Made by a program: the position numbers and the translations under genes
The notes under the pieces: generated by a model
Told to the model about the DNA's origin: nothing
Databases searched by the model: none
Seen by the model: the letters and a program-made list of their open reading frames with translations, nothing else
Shown here: in pieces, positions 1-6,125 of the stretch
Position numbering within the stretch: the stretch's first letter is position 1
Layout: each line of letters begins with the position of its first letter
DNA from: Minisyncoccota bacterium
Lineage (GTDB): Bacteria; Patescibacteriota; Minisyncoccia; UBA6257; GWB1-50-10
DNA length: 12,915 bases
Assembly: GCA_020062265.1 (NCBI GenBank)
Contig: JAGUWR010000031.1
Location: 1-12,915 of the forward strand
Reading direction: 5' to 3'

Positions 1-95
1 TAGGAGTGGCCACGATGTATAAAATACCCATAGGTCATTTATGGCGAGTGCTTTTTACTTTTTGCACCTTTAAATATTTTCTAAATCTGAAAAGA

Positions 96-116
96 GCCGG
101 CGTCCGATACGCCGGC
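96..116 (-). terminator. Candidate intrinsic terminator downstream of ddl
   Basis: A GC-rich hairpin with a perfect 8-bp stem (GCCGGCGT / ACGCCGGC) and a 5-nt loop lies 40 nt past the ddl stop codon. Read on the minus strand the stem is followed by TCTTTTC, a short imperfect U-run; on the plus strand no T-run follows. It fits a weak rho-independent terminator for ddl. The rest of positions 1-156 shows no convincing gene. Confidence 0.45.
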
Positions 117-156
117 TTGCCGGGGCGATTACCGACTTTTGAATGTTTTTTCATAT

Positions 157-1137
157 TTACTCCTTTCTTAATAAAGCAGCTTTGATAATTTTATCTAACA
201 ACGAGGAAAACGAGATGCCGACGGCTTGGGCAGCCCGCGGGATTAAGCTGACGGCGGTCATTCCGGGGATGGTATTCGCTTCCAAAATATAAAATTTTTT
301 ATCGTTACCGAGAATCATATCAGTGCGTGAGACGCCGCGACAGCCGAGAATCTTATGGGCTTGGACTGCGGTTTTTTGAATAAGTTTATTAATCGGTTCG
401 GAAAATCTGGCTGGCGTTATTTCATCGGTTGCTGTCGGGTCATATTTAGCTCTGTAGTCAAAAAACTTGCTGACTTTAGGAATAATTTCAGTGGGCGGCA
501 AGGGATATGCTGATTCTGGCCAACCGTGATCTAAAACACCGCAAGTCACTTCCCGGCCGTGAATGTAAGGTTGGATTAGGACTTCCCGCGAAACATTAAG
601 AACTTCGTTAAAGGCCCCGCTCAAACCATGTTCGTTTTCAACAATGGTTGTGGCCACGCTCGAACCATTATCATTCGGCTTCACCACCACCGGATAACCG
701 ATGTAGTGTTTTATTTGATAAAGAACGATTGAGGGCATATCCTGCCATTTGAATTTAGAAACAAGAACAGAATAAGGAATGTCTAAACCGTGATCTTTCA
801 AAAGCCGTAAAGATAAATATTTATTCATTGTTAAAGCGCTTGGGAGAACGGTTGAACAGGTATAAGGTAAATCAGCTTCTTCAAGAATTGCTTGAACCGT
901 ACCGTCTTCGCCATAAGTGCCGTGCATTGCTACAAAAACAACGTCAAATTCCCCCTTTAGTTTCTCTGGTTCAATTTGCCATTTACCTTCTTTGTCTATA
1001 ACTACTGGCTTTGTCGAGTATTTGCTATCATCCAAACAAGAAATGACATTTTCGCCGGTTTTAAGTGAAACTTCGTGCTCCGAAGAAGGACCACCCATCA
1101 AAACCGCCACCTTAATTTTATCCACAATCTTGGCCAT
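157..1137 (-). CDS. ddl: D-alanine--D-alanine ligase
   Basis: This 326-residue ATP-grasp enzyme joins two D-alanines in the cytoplasm to give the dipeptide that MurF adds to the peptidoglycan precursor. Family motifs are in order: GGPSSEHEVS (15-24), HGTYGEDG (72-79), the ATP-grasp segment KPNDNGSS (153-160), GREVT (194-198), the metal-site segment SRTD (270-273) and EANTIPGMT (286-294), where Glu286 and Asn288 correspond to metal ligands. Length is normal for bacterial Ddl. The ATG at 1137 is chosen because the N-terminal strand leading into GGPSSEHE needs it; Met14 would start inside that motif. No Shine-Dalgarno sequence precedes it, but a perfect TATAAT lies 11 nt upstream, so the message may be nearly leaderless. 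The gene stands alone, with decayed DNA upstream. Ligase versus a D-Ala-D-Lac type cannot be settled by eye, but Ddl is by far the likeliest. Confidence 0.96.
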   Translation of the reverse strand: MAKIVDKIKVAVLMGGPSSEHEVSLKTGENVISCLDDSKYSTKPVVIDKEGKWQIEPEKLKGEFDVVFVAMHGTYGEDGTVQAILEEADLPYTCSTVLPSALTMNKYLSLRLLKDHGLDIPYSVLVSKFKWQDMPSIVLYQIKHYIGYPVVVKPNDNGSSVATTIVENEHGLSGAFNEVLNVSREVLIQPYIHGREVTCGVLDHGWPESAYPLPPTEIIPKVSKFFDYRAKYDPTATDEITPARFSEPINKLIQKTAVQAHKILGCRGVSRTDMILGNDKKFYILEANTIPGMTAVSLIPRAAQAVGISFSSLLDKIIKAALLRKE

Positions 1138-1166
1138 TTGATACTTTGATTATAATTTAATATCAT
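1138..1166 (+). promoter_or_regulatory. Plus-strand sigma70-type promoter next to ddl
   Basis: TTGATA (1138-1143) and TATCAT (1161-1166) each match the sigma70 consensus at five of six positions and are exactly 17 nt apart. Transcription would start near 1173 and run to the T-rich terminator at 1338-1378. The sites overlap the minus-strand ddl promoter, so this is a compact divergent control region. No protein gene lies downstream on the plus strand before the terminator. Confidence 0.5.
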
Positions 1167-1177
1167 AAAAATTGCCA
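1149..1177 (-). promoter_or_regulatory. Probable ddl promoter
   Basis: On the minus strand a perfect TATAAT (1154-1149) lies 11 nt before the ddl ATG. The hexamer 17 nt further upstream, TGGCAA (1177-1172), is a poor -35. A start 6-8 nt after the -10 box would leave a leader of only about 3-5 nt. Confidence 0.5.
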
Positions 1178-1378
1178 CGCTGTGAAAGGACTGACCCGCA
1201 AGCGTACGATGCGGGCTAAGTATTTTACGACGGGCAAGGTGTGCGCCTTTAAAAGAAAAGCAGGGGAAAGTTGTAAACCCGCGCTGTCATTATCTTCCTG
1301 CAAAAATTACCTTAAAATAATTTATCTTAAAAGCAGGAAAACAGCCGGGTTACCAACCGCCCCTGTTTTTCTTTTTTT
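1173..1378 (+). ncRNA. Candidate unassigned small RNA (about 200 nt)
   Basis: This gene-free stretch has a sigma70-like promoter just upstream and a T-rich terminator at its end. It contains a 6-bp stem (CCCGCA 1195-1200 with TGCGGG 1210-1215). TTCCTGC (1295-1301) can pair with GCAGGAA (1333-1339), while its CCTGC part can alternatively pair with GCAGG at 1260-1264. I do not recognise it as tmRNA, RNase P RNA, SRP RNA, 6S RNA or a riboswitch class I know. The open plus-strand frame starting at 1182 (GTG) has no ribosome binding site, resembles nothing I know, and runs on as antisense of the ABC and glycosylase remnants. A structured RNA is one reading; unexplained intergenic decay is the alternative. 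Confidence 0.3.
1338..1378 (+). terminator. Candidate intrinsic terminator, plus strand
   Basis: AAAACAG (1338-1344) pairs with CTGTTTT (1363-1369), and GGTT/AACC pairs within the loop. The 3' side runs into a long T-tract interrupted once by C (1366-1378). The tract points to termination of a plus-strand transcript. On the minus strand the ABC fragment's stop codon falls in the corresponding A-run. Confidence 0.5.
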
Positions 1379-1565
1379 ATTCTTCGGCCAAAAAACCGCC
1401 GATTTGAAAATCAACCATCTGTTTATAAACCGGGCAGGATTTCATGAGTTTCTTATGGGAGCCGCGGCAAATCACTTTTCCTTCCTCAAGTACGATGATG
1501 ACGTCGGCATGACGTACCGTCGAAAGACGGTGGGCAATAATAAGTGTGCTTCGTCTAGCTTTATC
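1377..1565 (-). pseudogene. C-terminal remnant of an ABC transporter ATPase
   Basis: About 62 codons plus a TAA stop encode the end of an ABC exporter nucleotide-binding domain. The H-loop STLIIAHRLSTV is unmistakable, followed by the typical tail RHADVIIVLEEGKV and RGSHKKLM, ending FLAEE. Walker A, the signature motif and Walker B are all absent, so it cannot be a working ATPase. Upstream it runs directly into the glycosylase remnant in another frame; the join is about 1550-1565, where both frames still look plausible. No start codon or promoter for the fragment is apparent. It is the 3' scar of a lost transporter gene. Confidence 0.8.
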
Positions 1566-2074
1566 GGTTGTCCAGTCAGCGTTTTGTACACCAATCCTCC
1601 GAATGCCACTATATTTTTTGGTTTAACGATTCTCATCTCTTCTGCCAATAATCTTATCTGTTCATCAATCACCCTGCTGTCTGGCTACGCACTATGGTCA
1701 TAACAACACTTCACCATATTTGTCAGAAATAGCTTATTTTTAAGCAATTCTCGCTGTAATTTCTCTGTATGTCCTCTCTTCCAGTTTGATCTTAACGGCA
1801 GATCATATGCAGCAGTTTTACTTATTAATCCACCTCCAGCGAGCACCTTCCAAAACTGCCTTACTCCTATAAACGGGAATCTCGCACTTTTGTATTCGGG
1901 GTCAGAGCTTAAGTTTCGGTAAGTCGGATTAACCAGAACCAGCATCAGTTTCGGGTTCATAACACCGTAACCATGAATGTGCTGTAAATTATTGCCTGCT
2001 GTTTTGCAGAATTTGCAATGGTCTACCCGCTTATATAATTTTCCCAATTTCTCGTTTTTCATCTTCCATGACAC
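1551..2074 (-). pseudogene. Uracil-DNA-glycosylase-superfamily gene, broken
   Basis: The reading frame begins at GTG 2074 with an N-terminal CxxC (HCKFC), a GYGVMNPKLMLVLVNPT segment like motif A of iron-sulfur family-4-type glycosylases, and LFLTNMVKC, where a cluster cysteine is expected. A TAG at 1687-1685 interrupts it. The same frame continues without a shift as PDSRVIDEQIRLLAEE and IVKPKNIVAFGGLVYKTL, the usual next block of these enzymes, to about 1551. There it is joined to ABC transporter sequence, so the C-terminal HPSP-like motif is missing. One nonsense codon plus 3' truncation makes a pseudogene the best call. secA ends in TAG in this window, which argues against recoding. The GTG is 3 bp from the palindrome at 2078-2107. 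Assignment to the superfamily is fairly sure, to a family less so. Confidence 0.68.
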
Positions 2075-2077
2075 TTT

Positions 2078-2107
2078 TAAGGTACTACACTATAGTGTAG
2101 TACCTTA
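2078..2107. promoter_or_regulatory. 30-bp perfect palindrome, probable operator
   Basis: A perfect 30-bp dyad is centred at 2092/2093, with left arm TAAGGTACTACACTA. It overlaps the stop codon of the TrpR-like gene and ends 3 bp before the glycosylase GTG. Its middle contains TATAGT on both strands, which could be a -10 box for the glycosylase gene. No U-run follows, so a terminator is unlikely. The outer arms GTACTA/TAGTAC match those of the E. coli trp operator, but the dyad is 22 bp there instead of 18. A sister copy lies at 2543-2562, on the other side of the regulator gene. Confidence 0.65.
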
Positions 2108-2518
2108 TCGATTACGCTTCTGAGGGTAAACTAATTTTCCGTGCGGTAAAATTAATCTTTTGCTGACCGGTTGGGGATAAACTGACCAACCGCCCTTTCT
2201 CTTTGTGTTGCCCCAGCCGTAACCGCTAACATACCCTTTCCCGCCACGAAGACTCTTTCTGATGGCGCTGATAGTTGTAGGTGAAAGCCAAAGTACTTTA
2301 CTGATTTCGCTATAGCTTTTCCCTTGTTTCAAAAGCTCTAGTGCTGCCGCCCGCGTGGTAATTTGCTTTCTTTCAGAGGCGGTAGTGAGCATAGTCAAAG
2401 AACTTTCAGTACCCCGCGGCGATAACGTTTTAGCAAGGTTTTCGACAAGCTGATTCCAAACATAACCATCTAATTCCTTCCGTGACTTAAATTTATCAAT
2501 CAACGGCATTGGCCTCAT
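2105..2518 (-). CDS. TrpR-like (YerC/YecD-type) DNA-binding regulator
   Basis: This 137-residue protein resembles the Trp-repressor superfamily. An N-terminal helix (VWNQLVENLAKTL, about 20-32) precedes LTMLTTASERKQITTRAAALELLKQG, which corresponds to the segment of TrpR before its reader head. A helix-turn-helix follows (SYSEISKVLWLSPTTISAIRKSL, 68-90). The tail (about 91-137) is glycine, aromatic and basic rich, and longer than in E. coli TrpR. Tryptophan binding cannot be judged, and YerC/YecD relatives need not bind it. The ATG at 2518 follows in-frame stop codons closely, so the start is well bounded. No Shine-Dalgarno is present; TATAGT lies 11 nt upstream. Near-identical palindromes flank the gene, one overlapping its promoter region and one at its 3' end, suggesting autoregulation plus control of the glycosylase gene. 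Confidence 0.8.
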   Translation of the reverse strand: MRPMPLIDKFKSRKELDGYVWNQLVENLAKTLSPRGTESSLTMLTTASERKQITTRAAALELLKQGKSYSEISKVLWLSPTTISAIRKSLRGGKGYVSGYGWGNTKRKGGWSVYPQPVSKRLILPHGKLVYPQKRNR

Positions 2519-2529
2519 GGAACAATTTT

Positions 2530-2562
2530 ACTATAGCACAGCTACTACACCATAGTGTAGTA
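2530..2562 (-). promoter_or_regulatory. Promoter and operator of the TrpR-like gene
   Basis: TACTACAC (2543-2550) and GTGTAGTA (2555-2562) form a 20-bp dyad that differs from the core of the 2078-2107 palindrome at a single central base. TATAGT (2535-2530, minus strand) lies 11 nt before the ATG, so the dyad covers the expected -35 region. A bound repressor would occlude RNA polymerase. An AAGGAG at 2570-2575 has no usable start codon behind it. Confidence 0.6.
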
Positions 2563-2591
2563 ACTCTCCTTGTTCTTTGTTTCTCCGCTGT

Positions 2592-5114
2592 CTACCGACC
2601 ATGACAATGCTTATATTTTTTGGGACGGCCGTCTTCATATTTCGCTCCGCACCAACAGGGGTCATTTCTGCCCAATTTCTTGGCCTCGGGTGGCGGGGTT
2701 TGACGATGGACATGTTCGGTATGCAGTTTTGTTAAATCAATTTCAAAAAGCGGCATTATTGTTTCTACGGCCATCGCTTCGTAATCTTCATTTAATTTCT
2801 TGTAAAGCATATGAGCTTCACGGCGGTATTCAACAATCGGCTCGTGCTGGGCATAGGCCCTGATATTAACCGACTCCCGCAAGGCCTCAAGATTTTCAAG
2901 GTGGCCGACCCAGAACATATCCAAAATCCTCACCAGCTGCTGGCCAATGAGAATAGAACGCTCAAGCTCAAGTTTTCCCGGCAACTTGCTTAAATCCTTA
3001 CCGTGATTTTTCAAAATATCCTCAACGATGGGACGAATTTCATTTTTCTCTCCCGCTTCTAAAACCTCCAAGCGTTTCTTATAAACCACTGTTCGCTGTT
3101 TATTCAGAACGTCGTCAAAATCAAGAAGGTGGCGGCGGAGGTCAAAATTAATGCCCTCGATTTTTTGTTGGGCTTCGTTAACGGCTTTGGACACAAGCGA
3201 GGATTCAATCGGCACATCATCCGGCATATTAAATATTTCCATCAAGTTTTTAATTCTTTCGCCGCCGAATATTCTAAGCAGATCATCTTCAAGGGAAAGA
3301 AAAAACTGGGAAGAACCAGGATCGCCTTGCCGGCCAGAACGGCCGCGAAGCTGGTTATCAATCCTCCGAGCTTCATGACGCTCGGTGCCGATTACGTGCA
3401 ACCCCCCGGCTTCGCGCACTTTTTGTGCTTCGTCGGCATCTGGCGGATTACCGCCAAAGACAATATCAACGCCGCGGCCAGCCATATTAGTGGCAACGGT
3501 TACCGCACCAACTTTTCCGGCTTGAGCGATGATTTCACCTTCTCGTTCATGATTCTTAGCATTTAAAACCTCGTGAGGAATACCGGCTTTTCTAAGATAC
3601 TCTGAAATAATTTCGTTATTGGTAATTGAGGTCGTACCGAGAAGAATCGGCTGACCTTTTTCGCGCCGCCGCTTCACTTCCTCAACTACCGCTTCGTATT
3701 TAGCGGCCTTGGTTTTATAAATTGCGTCGGGCAAATCCATTCTAATCATCGGCTTATTGGGCGGGGTGCTCGCCACATCGAGGTTGTAAACTTTATGAAA
3801 TTCTTCAGCCGAGGTCTGGGCCGTACCGGTCATCCCGGCGATTTTTTTATAAAGACGGAAATAGTTCTGGATGGTGATTTGAGCGTAAGTTCTGTTCTCG
3901 TCTTTAACCTGAACTCCCTCTTTGGCTTCAACTGCCTGATGAAGGCCGCCGGAATAGCGCCGGCCGAAAAGCATCCGGCCGGTAAATTCATCAACAATAA
4001 TCACCTCGCCGTTTCGCACTACATATTGCTTATCACGATGAAAGAGCGCCTTAGCTTTCAAACTTTCTTCAAGAAAATGAACGAGCCGAAGATTCTCCGG
4101 CGCGTAGAGATTAGATAGGTTAATCATTTTTTCCACTTTCTCAATACCTTGGTTATTAATGCTAACCGAACGATTTTTCTCATCCACGGTATAGTCGGTT
4201 TCCGGCTCTAGTCGATCTGTAACCTTAGCGAAAATTTTATAAAATTCGCTTGATTGGCTATCGGGTGCGGCGATAATAAGCGGCGTTCGCGCCTCGTCAA
4301 TCAATATTGAATCAACTTCATCTATTATCGCAAAATTAAGTGATGTTGATTCAATCGCGGAATCACGCGGACTAGACGCGGAATCACGCTGAAAATTTTC
4401 TGCGCTGTTCTGCGTTTGTTCTGCGTTGGTTCTGCGGGCTTGAACAATCTGGTTCAAGTCATAGGTTAAATTGTCACGAAGATAATCAAAACCGAATTCG
4501 TGATTGGTGCCGTAAAGAATATCGGCTTGATAAGCTTCTCCCCGACTAATCGGACGGAGAAATTCTTCAAACACCTTAAAACCACCCAATGTATCCCTCT
4601 CTTCGTCTTTTCCCTTGGTGTGCTCGGGATCGTATTGATAAGCCGCATCGTGAACCAAACAAGTCACTTTCAAACCCAAAGCATTGTAAATTTGTCCCAT
4701 CCAAATCGTGTCACGTTTAGCAAGATAATCATTGACGGTAACAATATGGACCCCCTTGCCGGAAAGCGCATTGAGATATGCCGGCGCCGTCGCGGCGAGG
4801 GTTTTACCCTCGCCGGTCAGCATTTCGGTGATTTTGCCTTCGTGAAGCACCATGCCGCCGATTAGCTGGACATCAAAATGCCGCTGGCCAAGGGTGCGGC
4901 GGCTTGCCTCGCGAACTAAAGCAAACGCTTCAGTCAGAACTTCATCTTCAGGCATCCCGTTTTTTACTTTTTCCCGGAGTCCTTTGGATTTCTCTAAAAG
5001 TTCTTCATTTTTAAGCTCCTTGAGCTTGGGTTCAAAAGCATTAACTTCTTCTACTTTTCTTGAATATCTTTTAATTTCCTTATCCCCCCAGAAGTTCTTC
5101 AAAAATTTAATCAT
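2592..5114 (-). CDS. secA: Protein translocase ATPase SecA
   Basis: SecA is the ATP-driven motor that pushes preproteins through SecYEG at the inner face of the membrane. The 840 residues contain Walker A MLTGEGKTL (98-106), DEVDSILIDEARTP (265-278), the preprotein cross-linking start VDEFTGRMLFGRRYSGGLHQ (374-393), AGMTGTAQT, TTSITNNEIIS (495-504), ATNMAGRGVDIVFGG (541-555) and RGRSGRQGDPGSSQFF (590-605). The C-terminal zinc tail keeps C820-x-C822 and C837-H838, but eight residues are inserted between the pairs compared with the usual CPCGSGKKYKQCH. Two further insertions sit in the first nucleotide-binding domain: about 155-190, common in this radiation, and about 226-259, a low-complexity stretch just before DEVDS. 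The ATG is preceded by GGAG at 4 nt. The gene begins 9 nt after the murB stop, so the two are probably cotranscribed. It ends with TAG. Confidence 0.98.
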   Translation of the reverse strand: MIKFLKNFWGDKEIKRYSRKVEEVNAFEPKLKELKNEELLEKSKGLREKVKNGMPEDEVLTEAFALVREASRRTLGQRHFDVQLIGGMVLHEGKITEMLTGEGKTLAATAPAYLNALSGKGVHIVTVNDYLAKRDTIWMGQIYNALGLKVTCLVHDAAYQYDPEHTKGKDEERDTLGGFKVFEEFLRPISRGEAYQADILYGTNHEFGFDYLRDNLTYDLNQIVQARRTNAEQTQNSAENFQRDSASSPRDSAIESTSLNFAIIDEVDSILIDEARTPLIIAAPDSQSSEFYKIFAKVTDRLEPETDYTVDEKNRSVSINNQGIEKVEKMINLSNLYAPENLRLVHFLEESLKAKALFHRDKQYVVRNGEVIIVDEFTGRMLFGRRYSGGLHQAVEAKEGVQVKDENRTYAQITIQNYFRLYKKIAGMTGTAQTSAEEFHKVYNLDVASTPPNKPMIRMDLPDAIYKTKAAKYEAVVEEVKRRREKGQPILLGTTSITNNEIISEYLRKAGIPHEVLNAKNHEREGEIIAQAGKVGAVTVATNMAGRGVDIVFGGNPPDADEAQKVREAGGLHVIGTERHEARRIDNQLRGRSGRQGDPGSSQFFLSLEDDLLRIFGGERIKNLMEIFNMPDDVPIESSLVSKAVNEAQQKIEGINFDLRRHLLDFDDVLNKQRTVVYKKRLEVLEAGEKNEIRPIVEDILKNHGKDLSKLPGKLELERSILIGQQLVRILDMFWVGHLENLEALRESVNIRAYAQHEPIVEYRREAHMLYKKLNEDYEAMAVETIMPLFEIDLTKLHTEHVHRQTPPPEAKKLGRNDPCWCGAKYEDGRPKKYKHCHGR
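4356..4436. repeat. Short tandem repeats inside secA
   Basis: A 13-mer CGCGGAATCACGC occurs at 4356-4368 and 4377-4389 (period 21, in frame, encoding RDSA twice). Four copies of TTCTGCG follow at 4398, 4408, 4419 and 4430, spaced 10-11 bases apart. Together they encode the Asn/Gln/Ser/Arg-rich insertion at about residues 226-255, directly before the DEVDS motif. The repeat structure suggests slippage or repeat insertion rather than ancestral SecA sequence. Confidence 0.75.
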
Positions 5115-5123
5115 AATGCTCCA

Positions 5124-6125
5124 TTATAGAATTAGAATTTCTTCTTCTAAATTGACTTGAAATTTATCATAGACCTTTTCTTTTACCAATTTAATTAAAT
5201 TTTTGACGTCTTCAGCTCTAGCATTATCAAAATTTACAATAAAATTCGGGTGTTTTGGCGACACCATCGCCCCGCCGGCGGTGACGCCTTTGAGACCGCA
5301 TTCAGAAATCAAAAAGGCGGTCGGCACCACCGGAAAAGGATCGGTTTTAATTTGGTTTTCGACAATATTAATATATCGCTTGGGGAAAATTTCAAGCGGC
5401 ACATTTTTAAAAATACTACCGCAATTCGGATATTCCATTGGATTACGCTCAAGACGGCATTGAATTTTTCCCTCAATGGCTTTTTTTATCGCCGAGCTGT
5501 CCCCATTTTCTACTCTTATTTTTGCCTCAAGTATAATTTCATTTTTTGCGGAATTTTTGAAAATGCTGTTCCGATACGAAAAGAGACACTCTTGGTTATT
5601 TCTTATTATAGATTTATCCGGCTCATTCTGGTCCATACTTAATACTTCCACAATGCTGTCTTTAATTTCGCCGCGAAAAGCGCCGGCATTACCCCGGATG
5701 GCGCCGCCGAGCGTACCGGGCAGACCGCCGGCCCACTCCAAACCGCTCAAAGAATGAACAATTGAGTAATTGAGTAATTGAGTAATTAAAGTACCGGCGC
5801 CTATGGTTAAAATATTTCCATCTTGATTAACCCCGTTAGAAACAGCCCGCCCCGAGGTAGCCGCCGTCCCGACCCGAGGTCGGGACGGATTTCTAACGGG
5901 GTTAATATAATCTAAGCCGATTTTTATAACTACATCATTAAGACCTTTGTCAGGGAAAAGGATGTTAGTGCCGCCGCCTAAGATGAAAACCATTTTATCA
6001 AGTTGACTTGCTTCCTTCAATGTTTGAATAAGTTCTTCAAAAGTTTTAGCTTCAAAAAAATATTTTGCCGGACCGCCGATTTTGTAGCTGGAATGTACGC
6101 TTAATAAAACGTTCTCTTTGAACAT
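5124..6125 (-). CDS. murB: UDP-N-acetylenolpyruvoylglucosamine reductase
   Basis: MurB is the FAD- and NADPH-dependent cytoplasmic enzyme that makes UDP-MurNAc. Visible motifs are SYKIGGPAKYF (13-23), the FAD-binding LGGGTNILFPDKG (49-61), GLEWAGGLPGTLGGAI (128-143) with RGNAGAF, YRNSIFK (184-190), CGSIFKN (235-241), where Ser237 is the presumed proton donor, and GLKGVTAGGAMVSPKHPNFIVN (277-298). The layout fits type II MurB. Residues 74-100 are foreign: a palindromic element of exactly 27 codons inserted between two FAD-domain strands. Residues about 113-122 are encoded by a tandem octamer. Without the insert the length is normal. An in-frame TAA lies three codons upstream of the ATG, so this start is well bounded. 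No Shine-Dalgarno precedes it; TATACA lies 9 nt upstream. secA follows after 9 nt. Confidence 0.97.
   Translation of the reverse strand: MFKENVLLSVHSSYKIGGPAKYFFEAKTFEELIQTLKEASQLDKMVFILGGGTNILFPDKGLNDVVIKIGLDYINPVRNPSRPRVGTAATSGRAVSNGVNQDGNILTIGAGTLITQLLNYSIVHSLSGLEWAGGLPGTLGGAIRGNAGAFRGEIKDSIVEVLSMDQNEPDKSIIRNNQECLFSYRNSIFKNSAKNEIILEAKIRVENGDSSAIKKAIEGKIQCRLERNPMEYPNCGSIFKNVPLEIFPKRYINIVENQIKTDPFPVVPTAFLISECGLKGVTAGGAMVSPKHPNFIVNFDNARAEDVKNLIKLVKEKVYDKFQVNLEEEILIL
5761..5787. repeat. Tandem octamer ATTGAGTA x3 within murB
   Basis: Three perfect copies of ATTGAGTA plus a partial fourth (ATT) lie in murB. On the coding strand they give about residues 113-122, a helix present at the same place and length in ordinary MurB, so it is not an obvious insertion. 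The unit is not a multiple of three, so gain or loss of one copy would frameshift murB. Confidence 0.85.
5826..5906 (-). repeat. In-frame palindromic element in murB (PVRN element)
   Basis: This 81-bp element is bounded by perfect 17-bp inverted repeats (5826-5842 and 5890-5906, inner part CCCCGTTAGAAA / TTTCTAACGGGG). Inside is an 11-bp stem, CCGTCCCGACC (5864-5874) with GGTCGGGACGG (5878-5888), and a 3-nt loop. It is exactly 27 codons, has no stop in the murB frame, and begins I-N-P-V-R-N and ends V-S-N-G-V-N. Known MurB proteins have a short turn here. A related sequence sits in murD in the same reading frame. Confidence 0.85.

Noticed and set aside
1-38. Open minus-strand frame from ATG at 38 running off the window edge (MTYGYFIHRG...)
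   Set aside because: Only about 12 codons are visible, without a ribosome binding site or recognisable motif; it could be the next gene but cannot be supported here.
1685-1687. Stop-codon reassignment (TAG as sense) to explain the interrupted glycosylase frame
   Set aside because: secA ends in TAG exactly after its conserved C-terminus, the glycosylase gene is also truncated at its 3' end, and no CPR lineage is known to me with reassigned UAG.
1182-1703. 173-codon plus-strand open frame starting with GTG
   Set aside because: Its second half is antisense to the ABC and glycosylase remnants, it has no ribosome binding site, a T-rich terminator interrupts it, and the product resembles nothing known.
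4356-4436. Possible CRISPR-like repeats in secA
   Set aside because: Units are only 7-13 bp with very short, irregular spacing inside an open frame; no repeat-spacer architecture.
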